Source of the DNA: Corynebacterium endometrii
GTDB taxonomy: Bacteria; Actinomycetota; Actinomycetes; Mycobacteriales; Mycobacteriaceae
Length of the DNA: 64,000 bases
NCBI RefSeq assembly: GCF_004795735.1
Contig: NZ_CP039247.1
Coordinates: 868,001-932,000, forward strand
Reading direction: 5' to 3'
Shown here: positions 52,299 to 61,874 of the stretch, one piece after another
Numbering within the stretch: the first letter of the stretch is position 1
How the letters are laid out: the number at the start of each line of letters is the position of its first letter
Notes under the pieces: generated by a model
Seen by the model: only the letters and a program-made list of their open reading frames with translations
Told to the model about the DNA's origin: nothing
Databases searched by the model: none
Position numbers and translations under genes: made by a program

Positions 52299-52733
52299 TT
52301 AGACTTCCGTGACGCGAATGCCGCGTTCCTTCAGGGCCGCCGCGAACACGCCGTGGCCCTCTTTGAGCCTTCCGCTATGAGTCCCATCGAAGATACGCGT
52401 GCAGCCGCACGCGGGGGACTTAGACTTCAACAGCGCCTCTTCAACCCCAGCGTCCACCGCGCGCTGGGCGGCGGCCCGCGCCCCGTTGATGAAGTGCTCG
52501 GTGACGTCCGCGCCCGCCGCGGTTACTACCCTCGCGGTTCCGGCTAGGACATCGGAGCCATCGCCGCCGGCGATTTCCGCCGCCGGCCGTGGGGTGGGAA
52601 GCCCGCCCACCTGCTCAGGGCAGACGGCCAATGCGCGTCCACTGGCAACCAGCGTTTGGGCGGCGGCTGAAGGTTTCGCTTTGCCGTCAAAGCGGCAGGG
52701 GATCCCGGCCAGGCAGGCGCTCACGAGCTTCAT
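52299..52733 (-). CDS. DUF523 family protein
   Basis: A 144-residue protein of the DUF523 family, with the conserved cysteines in SACLAGIPCRFDGKAKP, the VCPEQVGGLPTPRPAAEI block and LLKSKSPACGCTRIFDGTHSG. These cysteines may bind a metal or form a disulfide. No function is established. First gene of a two-gene operon. Confidence 0.88.
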   Translation of the reverse strand: MKLVSACLAGIPCRFDGKAKPSAAAQTLVASGRALAVCPEQVGGLPTPRPAAEIAGGDGSDVLAGTARVVTAAGADVTEHFINGARAAAQRAVDAGVEEALLKSKSPACGCTRIFDGTHSGRLKEGHGVFAAALKERGIRVTEV

Positions 52734-53200
52734 GCGCAGTGCCTCCTATCTCATTGGGGCGGGAATGGGGGATGGCCTCGTGGCCATGTAACTACTCGTT
52801 TATACCCACCGCGAAATGAATAATCCAGTCCGTGGATGGGCAGGAGTTGGCCACGCGCGGCCGCCCGCGCTGGAATGGGCTGAGGTGTAGGGGGCCGTTC
52901 GTCCGGGGCACCATTGGCGTCACGGCTCGCCCGCGGGCCTGTAGAAGCCCGCGGGATTCGCGCCCTTGACGGGGTTTAGCTATACAAGTTCCACTCCCTA
53001 ATTCGGGGCGATTGGGCTGGTAGTTGGGCTGCGGGGTCCACGCGGCGGTGCGAGAATGAGGGCGGACTACGAATACTTTATTCAGCGATAGTGCGCCCGA
53101 GGGCGCTAAGCAGTGCTTTTACGCTCGAGGGGCCTAGGACCCTGGGACATAGGCGTGAGAAGGGCCTTTACGTGGAGGAGGTTGGAGAGATGCCCCACTT
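52734..53200. other. Gap upstream of a hypothetical membrane protein
   Basis: 467 bases with no supported gene. A GCCTGTAGAAGCCCGCGGGATTCGC stretch (from 52938) contains short inverted repeats. The ribosome binding site GGAGAGA lies at 53183-53189. No promoter could be fixed. Confidence 0.3.
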
Positions 53201-53668
53201 ATGGTCTGCGTTATCGCGGTGATCACCGTGGCATCGTTGCTCTATGTAACGTGCGTCCAGAGCATCCAGCGCCAACGCGCCCGTGCGGGGGAGCGGGGCC
53301 GCGGGGAGCTGCGCGCCGTCAGGATCGTGGCGGACGCCTACCGCCCGGGAGGATTGGTGCACACGGCGATTATCCGCCGCGATGATGGCAGGCGGATTAA
53401 CAGCACAGAAGTGCCGGATTGGTTGCTCGATAACCACGTGTATTCGCCTCCGGCCAGGCGCAGCGGCGCGAGGAGCGTGAACCTGCGCGCGACAGGCCAG
53501 GAACGCAGGCATGCGGCGGACAAAATCCGCCATGGTGGATACGTTTTTGAACTCGCCGCGCCCGTTCGGGTGCGCTGGACGTGCCATGCCCCAAGCGTGG
53601 TGCACTGGACCGTGGATGGGGAGGGGATTGATCACCCTGGCAATCCAGGCGCACACGGCGGAATCTAA
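53201..53668 (+). CDS. Hypothetical single-pass membrane protein
   Basis: A 155-residue protein with an N-terminal hydrophobic segment (CVIAVITVASLLYVTCVQSI) and a basic soluble domain (VRIVADAYRPGGLVHTAIIR, ELAAPVRVRWTCHAPSVVHW). Not recognised. GGAGAGA lies 11 bases before the ATG. A long reading frame exists on the opposite strand too (53168-53701), but it has no sensible protein character. Function and link to the adjacent formate dehydrogenase are unknown. Confidence 0.5.
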   Translation: MVCVIAVITVASLLYVTCVQSIQRQRARAGERGRGELRAVRIVADAYRPGGLVHTAIIRRDDGRRINSTEVPDWLLDNHVYSPPARRSGARSVNLRATGQERRHAADKIRHGGYVFELAAPVRVRWTCHAPSVVHWTVDGEGIDHPGNPGAHGGI

Positions 53669-53775
53669 ATAGTCCGACTCTTTACCTTCATTACCATCCA
53701 CGGGATGGCAGGAAACAGTGGCCGGTGAGAGCCAAGCCCGCCAGCCGAATTCTGGCGTTTAATTTCCCGGGGCAC

Positions 53776-53788
53776 TATCTTTAGACGT
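53776..53788 (+). promoter_or_regulatory. Possible leaderless start of the formate dehydrogenase operon
   Basis: TATCTT (53776-53781) ends 7 bases before ATG 53789. No clear ribosome binding site or -35 box is seen. Confidence 0.35.
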
Positions 53789-56700
53789 ATGACTTCCTTT
53801 AGCCCCCTAAACTGGCCGGTGGTTCGCCAGTTGCGGAACAAGGACCCGTTTGGCAGGGACGCTAACACCCAATCCGCCAAATCTGAGGGACTTGAAGGCC
53901 GCATCGCGGATGCTGACCGCGTGGTTCAGTCCGTTTGCCCGTATTGCGCGGTGGGGTGCTCACAGCGTGTGTACGTCAAGGACAACAAGGTAATCCAGAT
54001 TGAGGGTGACCCGGATTCGCCGATTTCCCGCGGCCGTCTGTGCCCAAAGGGCTCCGCATCGGAGCAGCTGGTCAACTCGGCAACCCGCCTGACCAAGATC
54101 AAGTACCGCGCGCCGTACTCCACCGAGTGGCAGGAACTCGATCAGGACACGGCAATGGACATGATTGCTGACCGCTACGTTGAATCTCGCCGCAACGGCT
54201 GGCAGGACAAGGATGAGCACGGGCGTGTCTTAAACCGCACCATGGCGATCGCGGGCCTGGGCGGGGCCACGCTCGATAATGAGGAAAACTACCTGATTAA
54301 GAAGCTGTTTACCGCCACCGGAGCCATACAGGTCGAGAACCAGGCCCGCATATGACACTCCGCCACCGTTCCTAGTTTAGGAACTTCTTATGGCCGCGGC
54401 GGAGCTACCCAACCGCTGCAGGATATGGCGAATGCGGACTGCATTGTCATTCAGGGTTCAAACATGGCTGAGTGCCACCCAGTGGGTTTCCAGTGGGTCA
54501 GCGAGGCGAAGAAGCGCGGTGCACGCATCATCCACGTGGATCCGCGTTACACCCGCACCTCGGCATTCGCCAACCGTCACATAGCCATCCGCGGCGGCAC
54601 GGACGTGGTGCTACTAGGTGCCGCAATCAAGTACATGCTGGACAATGACCTCTACTTCAAGGAGTATGTCCTGGCATATACCAACGCCTCCCACATCATT
54701 AATCCCCAATTCCGGGATACCGAGGATTTGGACGGCCTGTTTTCCGGCTATGACCCGGAGACCGGCAAGTACGACAATGAGACCTGGAGCTATGTTGGGC
54801 GGGAGCAGGCCAACTCCTGGTCCCACGAGAAGGATGAGACCCTTCAGGATCCGAACTGCGTGTTCCAGATTCTCAAGCGCCATTACTCCCGGTACACGCC
54901 GGAAATGGTGGAGGAGACCTGCGGCATTTCCCAGGATGATTTTGAGTACTTCGTCACGTCCATCGCGCAGAACTCCAACCGCGAGCGCACCACGTGTTTC
55001 GCCTACGCCTTGGGCTTTACCCAACACACCCTAGGGGCCCAATTCATCCGCACGGCGACTATCCTGCAGCTGTTGATGGGCAATGTGGGACGCCCGGGCT
55101 CCGGAATCATGGCGCTGCGCGGGCACGCATCGATTCAGGGTTCCACGGATATCCCCACGTTGTTTAACTCGCTACCGGGATACCTGCCTATGCCACATGC
55201 GGATAATGCAACGTGGCAGGACTATCTGGACTCCTTCTACAAGCGGGACCAGAAGGGCTTTTGGACGTGGGGAGACCGTTACGCGGTCTCACTCATGAAG
55301 TCCTACTGGGGTGACTATGCCACGAAGGACAATAATTGGGGCCTCGACCTGATGCCTCGCCTGACCGGGGCGCACTCAACGTATGAGACCCTGCTGGGCA
55401 TGCTTGAGGGCTGGGTAGAAGGCTACCTAGTCTTCGGCCAGAATCCGGCGGTGGCTCAGTCTAACGGCAGCATGCAGCGCAAGGCGCTGGCCAACCTTAA
55501 GTGGCTCGTCGTGCGTGACTTCCAGGAGATTGAGACTGCCTCTTTCTGGTATGACTCTCCCGAGATTAAAAACGGCGAGCTCAAGACAGAGGAAATTGGC
55601 ACCGAGGTATTCCTGATGCCGGCGTCTACCCACGTTGAAAAGGCCGGAACGTTTACCCAAACCCAGCGCCTGCTGCAGTGGCGTTTCAAGGCCGCTGATT
55701 CGCCGGGTGATGCAACCTCTGAACTGTGGTTCTTCTATCAACTGGGCAAGCGCATCAAGGAGCGGCTGGCGGATTCTAAGGATCCGCGAGACCTGCCGGT
55801 CCAGGCTGTGACGTGGGATTACAAGGAAACCCACGAGCATGAGCCAGACTCAGAGGACGTGCTCCGAGAAATCAACGGTTACTACCTTGACGGCCCCCGC
55901 AAGGGCCAGCTTCTGCCGTCCTACGCGGAGATGAAGGCAGACGGTACAACCTCCGGCGGCTGCTGGATCTACACCGGTGTATTCAAGGACAATATCAACC
56001 ACTCCGCTAATAAGGTGCCAGCCTCGGAACAAGATGAGCTGGCCCTCGAGTGGGGCTGGGCGTGGCCGGCTAACCGCCGCATGCTCTACAACCGCGCGTC
56101 CGCGGATCCGGATGGAAAGCCTTGGTCCGAGCGTAAAAAGTACGTCTGGTGGGATGATAAGTCCGGCAGGTGGGTAGGCAAGGACGTTGTTGACTTCCCT
56201 GTCGACAAGGCCCCTGATTACCGGGCGCCCGCCGAAGCGGTGGGGCCCGACGCGCTTGACGGCACGGATGCGTTCATCATGAAGGAAGACGGCGTGGGCT
56301 GGCTCTTTGCCCCAACGGGAATGGCAGATGGTCCTTTGCCTACGCACTACGAGCCGCATGAGTCGCCGACTCACAATGCGCTCTACACCCAGCAGCAGTC
56401 CCCGACGCGCCTGACCATCAAGCGCGAGGACAACCTGTCCCGCCCCGGGGCGGGGGAACCCGGCTCCGAGGTCTACCCGTTTGTCTTCTCCACCTACCGC
56501 CTGACCGAGATGTACACCTCAGGTGCAATGTCCCGCCGCCTGCCGTTCCTCGCGGAGCTGCAGCCGGGCCTGTTTGCCGAGGTCGATCCGTACCTCGCGG
56601 AAAAGCGCGGGTTGACCAATGGGGACTGGGCCACCATCGTCTCCCCACGCGGAGTGATTGAGGCACGCGTGCTGGTCACCGAGCGCATTGAGCCAATGAT

Positions 56701-57061
56701 CATCAACGGGCAGGAGTTCCATCAGATAGGCCTGCCGTACCACTACGGTGAATCCGCGAGCGCGCCCGTTGCGACCGACGGCCCCAACGACCTGCTGGGG
56801 CTTACCCTCGAGCCAAACGTGTTCATCCAGAACTCCAAGATCGGCGCTTGTGACATTCAGCCGGGCCGCCGCCCCCGCGGTGACGCGCGGGTCGAGATGC
56901 TCAAGGAGTACCAACGGCGAGCCGGCCTGACCATCGAGTCCGGAAATGAATTGGCAACCGGGATTCAGGACGCTCACTCCTCCGGCGAGGACGTTGGAGG
57001 CACGGGCAGTGATGACTTGGCGGGCAATGACGCGGACGAGGAAGGCAAGGAGGGCAATTAA
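53789..57061 (+). CDS. fdhA: Selenocysteine-containing formate dehydrogenase, catalytic subunit
   Basis: A 1090-residue molybdopterin enzyme that oxidises formate to CO2. The frame crosses a TGA at 54353-54355 (residue 189): before it VENQARI, after it HSATVPSLGTSYGRGGATQP, the known Sec context of formate dehydrogenases. Cysteines 50, 53, 57 and 85 (CPYCAVGC, GRLCPKGS) bind a 4Fe-4S cluster. The molybdopterin regions follow, and the C-terminus is acidic. There is no twin-arginine signal. It overlaps the next subunit by one base (TAATG). Reading the TGA as stop would split it into 188- and roughly 880-residue pieces, neither functional. Confidence 0.92.
54353..54404 (+). promoter_or_regulatory. 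SECIS element for UGA decoding
   Basis: Directly after the TGA, CTCCGCC (54358-54364) pairs with GGCGGAG (54398-54404). Inside is a perfect apical hairpin, GTTCCTA-GTT-TAGGAAC (54368-54384), starting 12 bases after the TGA. Placement and the GU in the loop fit bacterial SECIS elements recognised by SelB. Confidence 0.85.
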
Positions 57062-58158
57062 TGTCAGAAAACTTCCTGACTGAAAACCGCCACGGTGAAG
57101 GCTACGGGCACTATCAGCGCATGGCGTTTTTCACGGATACCTCCATCTGCATTGGCTGCAAGGCCTGCGAGGTGGCGTGTAAGGAGTGGAACCGCAACCC
57201 GGTTGAGGGGTATGAGGTCACTGGTAACTCCTATGACAACACTGGCTCCTTGGGCGCTAATACCTGGCGCCATGTGGCCTTTATTGAGCAGGGCCATGAG
57301 CGCATGGCCAAGGCGCGGCGCGAGGGTGCCAAGTTGATTTTCCTCGGCATGCCTACGGTGGGCGGGCCCGCCGCAGACCCACTCTCGCCGGCGGCTGGAG
57401 GGGGTACTGCGGAGCGCAAGATTCCAGACACTGACTCCTTCCGCTGGTTGATGTCTTCTGACGTGTGCAAGCACTGCACCCATGCCGGGTGTTTGGATGT
57501 GTGTCCCACCGGCGCCCTCTTCCGCTCCGAGTTTGGCACCGTCGTGGTCCAGGATGACGTGTGCAATGGTTGCGGCACCTGCGTAGCCGGTTGCCCGTTC
57601 GGCGTGATTGAGCGTCGCGAGGACGGCGGCGTCAGCTTGAACGCCACCCGTGAGGAGGCCGCCGAGCAGTCCGAGCATCCCCGCAGCCACGCCGGGGTCA
57701 ACGTTCTGGCCAAGCTGCGGCAGCTGAAAAGGCAGGGCCCTGACCACACCCCGGGTGAGGTCATGCCGATTAAGAACATCGGCATGGCTCAGAAATGCAC
57801 CATGTGTTACGACCGGCTAAAGGTGGGGGAGCAGCCGGCTTGTTCCAAGACCTGCCCCACGCAGTCCATCACCTTCGGCACCTACGAGGACATGTTGGCT
57901 GCGGCCAAGGAACGCGTCGCCGTGCTCCATGAGCAGGGCATGACTGAGGCCCGCCTCTACGGCGCCAACGATCAAGACGGTGTGGGTGGAACCGGGTCCA
58001 TCTTCCTGCTCCTGGATTCACCGGAGGTCTACGGTCTTCCACCAGACCCGCACGTGCCCACCCAGGATTTACCCGCGTTGGCGGCCACCGCGGCGAAGGC
58101 CGTGGGCGGGATGGTCGTGGCGGCAGCGGCAGCCTTTGCGATTGGAGGACGCTCCTAG
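57061..58158 (+). CDS. fdhB: Formate dehydrogenase iron-sulfur subunit
   Basis: A 365-residue ferredoxin-like electron-transfer subunit with four 4Fe-4S cluster motifs: CIGCKACEVACKEW, CKHCTHAGCLDVCPTG, CNGCGTCVAGCPFG and CTMCYDRLKVGEQPACSKTCP. It passes electrons from the catalytic subunit to the membrane subunit. The C-terminal hydrophobic stretch (AVGGMVVAAAAAFAIGG) may touch the membrane. Translationally coupled to fdhA; the next gene starts directly after its stop. Confidence 0.93.
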   Translation: MSENFLTENRHGEGYGHYQRMAFFTDTSICIGCKACEVACKEWNRNPVEGYEVTGNSYDNTGSLGANTWRHVAFIEQGHERMAKARREGAKLIFLGMPTVGGPAADPLSPAAGGGTAERKIPDTDSFRWLMSSDVCKHCTHAGCLDVCPTGALFRSEFGTVVVQDDVCNGCGTCVAGCPFGVIERREDGGVSLNATREEAAEQSEHPRSHAGVNVLAKLRQLKRQGPDHTPGEVMPIKNIGMAQKCTMCYDRLKVGEQPACSKTCPTQSITFGTYEDMLAAAKERVAVLHEQGMTEARLYGANDQDGVGGTGSIFLLLDSPEVYGLPPDPHVPTQDLPALAATAAKAVGGMVVAAAAAFAIGGRS

Positions 58159-59295
58159 ATGACTACCCCAAGCGAGATGGACGCCTACCGTCCACCAAAT
58201 ACCTTTAGGCGCTCGGGCGCGCGCAAAGGCCCTCGCCGCAAATCGGATGCTCGGAGGAAGGGCTTTAGGTCTTATGGCGCGGGCGCCGGCGCGCAGGATG
58301 GTTCCAAGGAGCAGCGCGTCGCTGAGGACTTCGAGTTCACCTCCTATTACGGAAAGCCCGTGGTCAAGGCCCCGCCTTGGGAGTGGCCCATCGCCGCCTA
58401 CTTTGCCCTCGGAGGCATAGCCGGCGGTTCCGGTCTGCTTTCCCTAGGCGCCAAGCTCACGAAGAATGCGCCCCTGCGCAGGTCCACGGCGCTCACGGCG
58501 TTCGGTGCGGCCTCTGTGGGATCGGTGTTTTTGATTTTGGACCTGGGGCGCCCAGAGCGTTTGCTGCACATGTTCCGGGTGTTCAAGCTGTCCTCGCCCA
58601 TGAACCTCGGTTCGTGGATCCTTGCCTCCTTTGCCTCCGCCGCGGCCGTGCCGGCGGTGGTGGAGGCGGACAAGCTCACCGGTGAGAAATTGCCGCTGGG
58701 GTTTGTCCGCACGCTGCTCAAAGCCGCCGATGGCCCCGCCGCGGCGGTAGTTGGCGCCCTCGGAGGCCCCCTGGCCGGCTACACCGCGGTGCTGATTGCC
58801 GATACATCAAACCCAACGTGGAATGACTCCAAGAAGCACCTGCCGTACGTCTTTGCCGCTTCGGCCACGATGGCCGCCTCCGCAACCGCTATGATCTTCA
58901 CCCCGGTAAGCCACGCGGGCCCAGCCCGCGCGCTGGCGCTGGCGGGCGCGGCAGCGGACATTACCGCCACCAAGGCCATGGAAGCGGGCATGGAGCCGGA
59001 GACGGTCAAGCACTACCATCAAGGCACACCCGGCAAGCTCATGAAGGCCTCGGAGATCCTGGTCGCCGCCGGCGGCGTGGGCACGGCCCTCGCCGCGGCT
59101 ACTAAGTCCCGAACGCTGTCTGTGTTGTCCGGCGCCGCATTGGTCGCCGGTTCCGCGTGCACCCGCTTCGGGGTCCTCGGCGCCGGCCTCGAATCGGCGA
59201 AGGATGCCGAAGCCGTGGTCGGCCCGCAAAAGCGCCGTGCGCAGGCAAAGATGGACGAATCTGGCACGCGGCATACCATCATCACCCCGCGCTAA
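58159..59295 (+). CDS. Formate dehydrogenase membrane subunit, NrfD/PsrC family
   Basis: A 378-residue membrane protein. A basic Arg/Lys-rich cytoplasmic N-terminus of about 65 residues precedes GKPVVKAPPWEWPIAAYFAL, the start of NrfD/PsrC subunits, then about eight to nine hydrophobic segments (GGIAGGSGLLSLGAKL, VGSVFLILDLGRPERLLHMF). This family passes electrons to menaquinone without heme, unlike cytochrome b556-type FdnI. Starts immediately after the fdhB stop (TAGATG). No fdhE or fdhD is seen in the window. Confidence 0.85.
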   Translation: MTTPSEMDAYRPPNTFRRSGARKGPRRKSDARRKGFRSYGAGAGAQDGSKEQRVAEDFEFTSYYGKPVVKAPPWEWPIAAYFALGGIAGGSGLLSLGAKLTKNAPLRRSTALTAFGAASVGSVFLILDLGRPERLLHMFRVFKLSSPMNLGSWILASFASAAAVPAVVEADKLTGEKLPLGFVRTLLKAADGPAAAVVGALGGPLAGYTAVLIADTSNPTWNDSKKHLPYVFAASATMAASATAMIFTPVSHAGPARALALAGAAADITATKAMEAGMEPETVKHYHQGTPGKLMKASEILVAAGGVGTALAAATKSRTLSVLSGAALVAGSACTRFGVLGAGLESAKDAEAVVGPQKRRAQAKMDESGTRHTIITPR

Positions 59296-59413
59296 CCTCC
59301 CCGTGTTCCGGCGGTGAACCCCGGCCGGAGCACCCCTGCCGGAGCATTCCGCCGGGGCACCCTGATGTGACCCGGGGCGGTTTTCCGGGATTGCCGGGAA
59401 ACATGCACTATCC

Positions 59414-60418
59414 TTACGCGTTTATGGTGACGGTTGCCTCGCCGCCGGATTGCGGGATGGTGCGGCCAATGACCGGGTAGCCGGGAACCTCGCCGATGAG
59501 GATGAGGCCGCCGGAGGTTTGGGCGTCGGCGAGCAAGACTAGCTGTTCCTCGGAGAGATCCGCGCGTACGTCGAGGTGCTCGCGAACCCAGTCCAGGTTG
59601 CGGCGGGAGCCGCCCGGGATGTAGCCCTCAGCGAGGCGCTCGGCAGCCCCCTCGATGAGAGGGACGGACGAGAAATCAATCTCGGCGCTGATCCCGGAGG
59701 CGCGGCACATTTTCCAGAGGTGGCCTAGCAGGCCGAATCCCGTGACGTCCGTAGCTGCCTTAATCCCCGCGGCCACGGCGGCCTGGGACGCGTCCTTGTT
59801 AAGCGTTGTCATGGAATCGATGGCGGGCTGGGATACCTCACCGGTGGCCTTGTGCCAGTTATTGAGCACGCCCACGCCGATTCCCTTGGTCAGGGTGATG
59901 GGAAGGCCAGACTCGGCCGCGTCGTTGCGCATCAGTTTTTCCGGAGCCACGATGCCGGTGGCCGCCATGCCGTAGATGGGTTCGGGGGCGGTGATGGAGT
60001 GGCCACCGGTCACGGAGATGCCCGCTTGCGTGCACACGTCCATGCCGCCGCGCAGCACCTCACGCAGGATCTCCAAGGGGAGGACCTCGCGCGGCCAGCC
60101 CACCAAGTTGATGGCGGTGACAGGGGTGCCGCCCATTGCGTATACATCGCTGAGCGCATTAGCCGCGGCCACGCGGCCCCAGTCATAGGCATCGTCGATC
60201 ATAGGGGTAAAGAAATCCGCGGTGGAGATGACCGCCATGCCGTTATCGAGTTTCACGGCCGCGGCGTCATCACCGTCATCGAGGCCCACCAGCACGTTGG
60301 GATCCGCGGTGCCCACTAGCCCCTGCACGGCTGATTCCAGCTCACCGGGGGGAATCTTGCATGCGCACCCGCCACCGGCGGCAAACGAGGTCAACCTGGT
60401 TTCGTGTGGAGTAATCAT
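59414..60418 (-). CDS. selD: Selenide, water dikinase (selenophosphate synthase)
   Basis: A 334-residue SelD that makes selenophosphate from selenide and ATP, the Se donor for selenocysteine. The catalytic loop is GGGCACKIPP (Cys, not Sec; the Lys is the catalytic one). ATP-binding elements: VLVGLDDGDDAAAVKLDNG, ISTADFFTPMIDDAYDWGR, GGHSITAPEPIYGMAATG and GFGLLGHLWKMC. ATG 60418 is preferred because GGGGG lies just upstream; the GTG at 60427 would include that ribosome binding site. It converges with the fdh operon. Confidence 0.93.
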   Translation of the reverse strand: MITPHETRLTSFAAGGGCACKIPPGELESAVQGLVGTADPNVLVGLDDGDDAAAVKLDNGMAVISTADFFTPMIDDAYDWGRVAAANALSDVYAMGGTPVTAINLVGWPREVLPLEILREVLRGGMDVCTQAGISVTGGHSITAPEPIYGMAATGIVAPEKLMRNDAAESGLPITLTKGIGVGVLNNWHKATGEVSQPAIDSMTTLNKDASQAAVAAGIKAATDVTGFGLLGHLWKMCRASGISAEIDFSSVPLIEGAAERLAEGYIPGGSRRNLDWVREHLDVRADLSEEQLVLLADAQTSGGLILIGEVPGYPVIGRTIPQSGGEATVTINA

Positions 60419-60441
60419 AGCCCCCACGCTACCCGCCTAGC

Positions 60442-61512
60442 CTACGGGATGCGTTTGGTCCATTCCTCCGTGGAGTATTTCTCTTCCACTAGACGCTTGG
60501 CGGCGTTGATGGTCTCATCGGTCAGCTGCGTTTCCCGGGCGCCGTAGCGGGTGGCGAATTCCGCGGCCATAGTATCGACAATCTCCTCGCGTGCCACACC
60601 GGTCTGGCGGCGCAGCGGATCCACGCGTTTCTTGGCGCTGGCCAGCCCCTTGGAGGAGACCTTCACCTTGCCGATGCGCAGGACCTCCATCATCTTGTCC
60701 GCGTCGATGTCATAGCTCATGGTGGTGTGGTGGAGCACCGCGCCGGCGCGGCGCTTTTGGGCGGCGCCGCCAATCTTGCCGCCATCGGAAGTGATGTCAT
60801 TAATCGGCACGTACCAGGCGTTAACGCCGTGCTTGGCGAGTGCCGCCAACACCCACTGGTCCAGGTACGCATAGGAATCCTCGTAGGAATAGCCCGCCAC
60901 GAGAGATTCGGGCGCGTAGAGGGAATAGGTGATGCAGTTGCCGCCCTCCATGAACATGGCGCCTCCGCCGGACATGCGGCGAACCGGCGTGATCCCGTGC
61001 TTGTCCACGCCTTCTTGCTCCAATTCGTTGGCGTACGACTGGTAGCTTCCAAAGACCACGGCCTTGTCATCCCATTCCCAGAAGCGCAGGGTAGGGCCGC
61101 GCTTTCCCTCAGCCACTTCGTTTAGGATTTGCTCATCCAGCGCCACGTTAAGCGGGGTGGGGAGCACGCCGGGGCGCAGAATCTCCCACGTGTGATCCGT
61201 AAAGTCAGTGCCCCCAGCCAGCGCGCGCTTGACCGTAACGGCCACGTCCTTGGTGGAAAAACCATGCAGGGCCACTGGGTGCTCTGCGTCAATTTCCGCC
61301 AGGGCCGCGTCGAGCCGGGCCTGAATATCCGCGGTGGAATCGGATTTCTTGGTCCCTTCCAGCGCGGGGGCGAGTGCGTCGTAGGCCTCCTCTGGCTCCA
61401 GGAAAAAGTCGCCAGATACCTGGGCGTGGTTGATAACGCCATCCTGGACGTCGAGGTCAACTACCACAAGCTTTCCGCCCGGAACTTTAAGCTCAAAATG
61501 AGAATTAATCAT
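60442..61512 (-). CDS. lplA: Lipoate-protein ligase A family protein
   Basis: A 356-residue ligase. An N-terminal segment of about 90 residues (ELKVPGGKLVVVDLDVQDGV, FFLEPEEAYDALAPALEG) resembles the LplB/accessory domain that sits C-terminally in E. coli LplA, so the order is permuted. The catalytic domain has RRMSGGGAMFMEGGNCITYS and GKIGGAAQKRRAGAVLHH, with the conserved Lys of the lipoyl-AMP site. It attaches lipoate or octanoate to lipoyl domains. The selD ATG lies 24 bases past its stop, so both are likely one operon. Confidence 0.85.
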   Translation of the reverse strand: MINSHFELKVPGGKLVVVDLDVQDGVINHAQVSGDFFLEPEEAYDALAPALEGTKKSDSTADIQARLDAALAEIDAEHPVALHGFSTKDVAVTVKRALAGGTDFTDHTWEILRPGVLPTPLNVALDEQILNEVAEGKRGPTLRFWEWDDKAVVFGSYQSYANELEQEGVDKHGITPVRRMSGGGAMFMEGGNCITYSLYAPESLVAGYSYEDSYAYLDQWVLAALAKHGVNAWYVPINDITSDGGKIGGAAQKRRAGAVLHHTTMSYDIDADKMMEVLRIGKVKVSSKGLASAKKRVDPLRRQTGVAREEIVDTMAAEFATRYGARETQLTDETINAAKRLVEEKYSTEEWTKRIP

Positions 61513-61744
61513 ACCCCTGTCAACGGACCTGGACCGGCATTTGTTCCCGCCTTTGCGCGCGCCGCTATGAGGCCTTAGGCGCCGGACCTACGGGACTTCG
61601 ACCGGGTAGTGGGACCGCCGGCTACAAGCAAACGCTCATGCGTGGCCCACGGTGCTTGTTCCATGTTGGACGGCGCCAGTTGAGGCTGTCCCCGTAGGGG
61701 CCGATGGAGGCGCGGGCGAGCGGGGCTGTATATTGTCATGGAGT
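61513..61744 (+). promoter_or_regulatory. Region upstream of tRNA-Sec with a -10 box
   Basis: TATATT (61729-61734) ends ten bases before the tRNA 5' end at 61745, fitting a promoter for the tRNA. The -35 is weak. The stretch 61513-61640 also holds the divergent lplA start region. Confidence 0.5.
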
Positions 61745-61839
61745 GGAGGCGTACGTGTCCTGGTGGGCGCCCCGGTCTTCAAAACCGGTGAGACCAAGTA
61801 TCTTGGCCTGGCAAGTTCGATTCTTGTCCGCCTCCGCCA
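61745..61839 (+). tRNA. selC: tRNA-Sec (anticodon UCA)
   Basis: A 95-nt tRNA with acceptor GGAGGCG/CGCCTCC, anticodon stem CCGGT/ACCGG with loop CTTCAAA (anticodon TCA), a long variable arm (GAGACCAAGTATCTTGGCCTG, about 61790-61810), T arm GCAAG-TTCGATT-CTTGT and encoded GCCA end. This matches the size and build of selenocysteine tRNA. Immediately upstream of selA. Confidence 0.9.
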
Positions 61840-61874
61840 TAGCTTTCTTACCCTTCCAGCGGAGCCCCTCATAG

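Noticed and set aside
53168..53701. Minus-strand frame of 177 codons opposite the hypothetical membrane protein
   Set aside because: Low-complexity shadow of a GC-rich region; the + frame has a membrane helix and ribosome binding site.
54425..57061. Separate large dehydrogenase gene starting after the TGA
   Set aside because: It is the downstream part of the Sec-containing gene. The start at 54425 has no ribosome binding site and the N-terminal cofactor domain lies upstream in phase.
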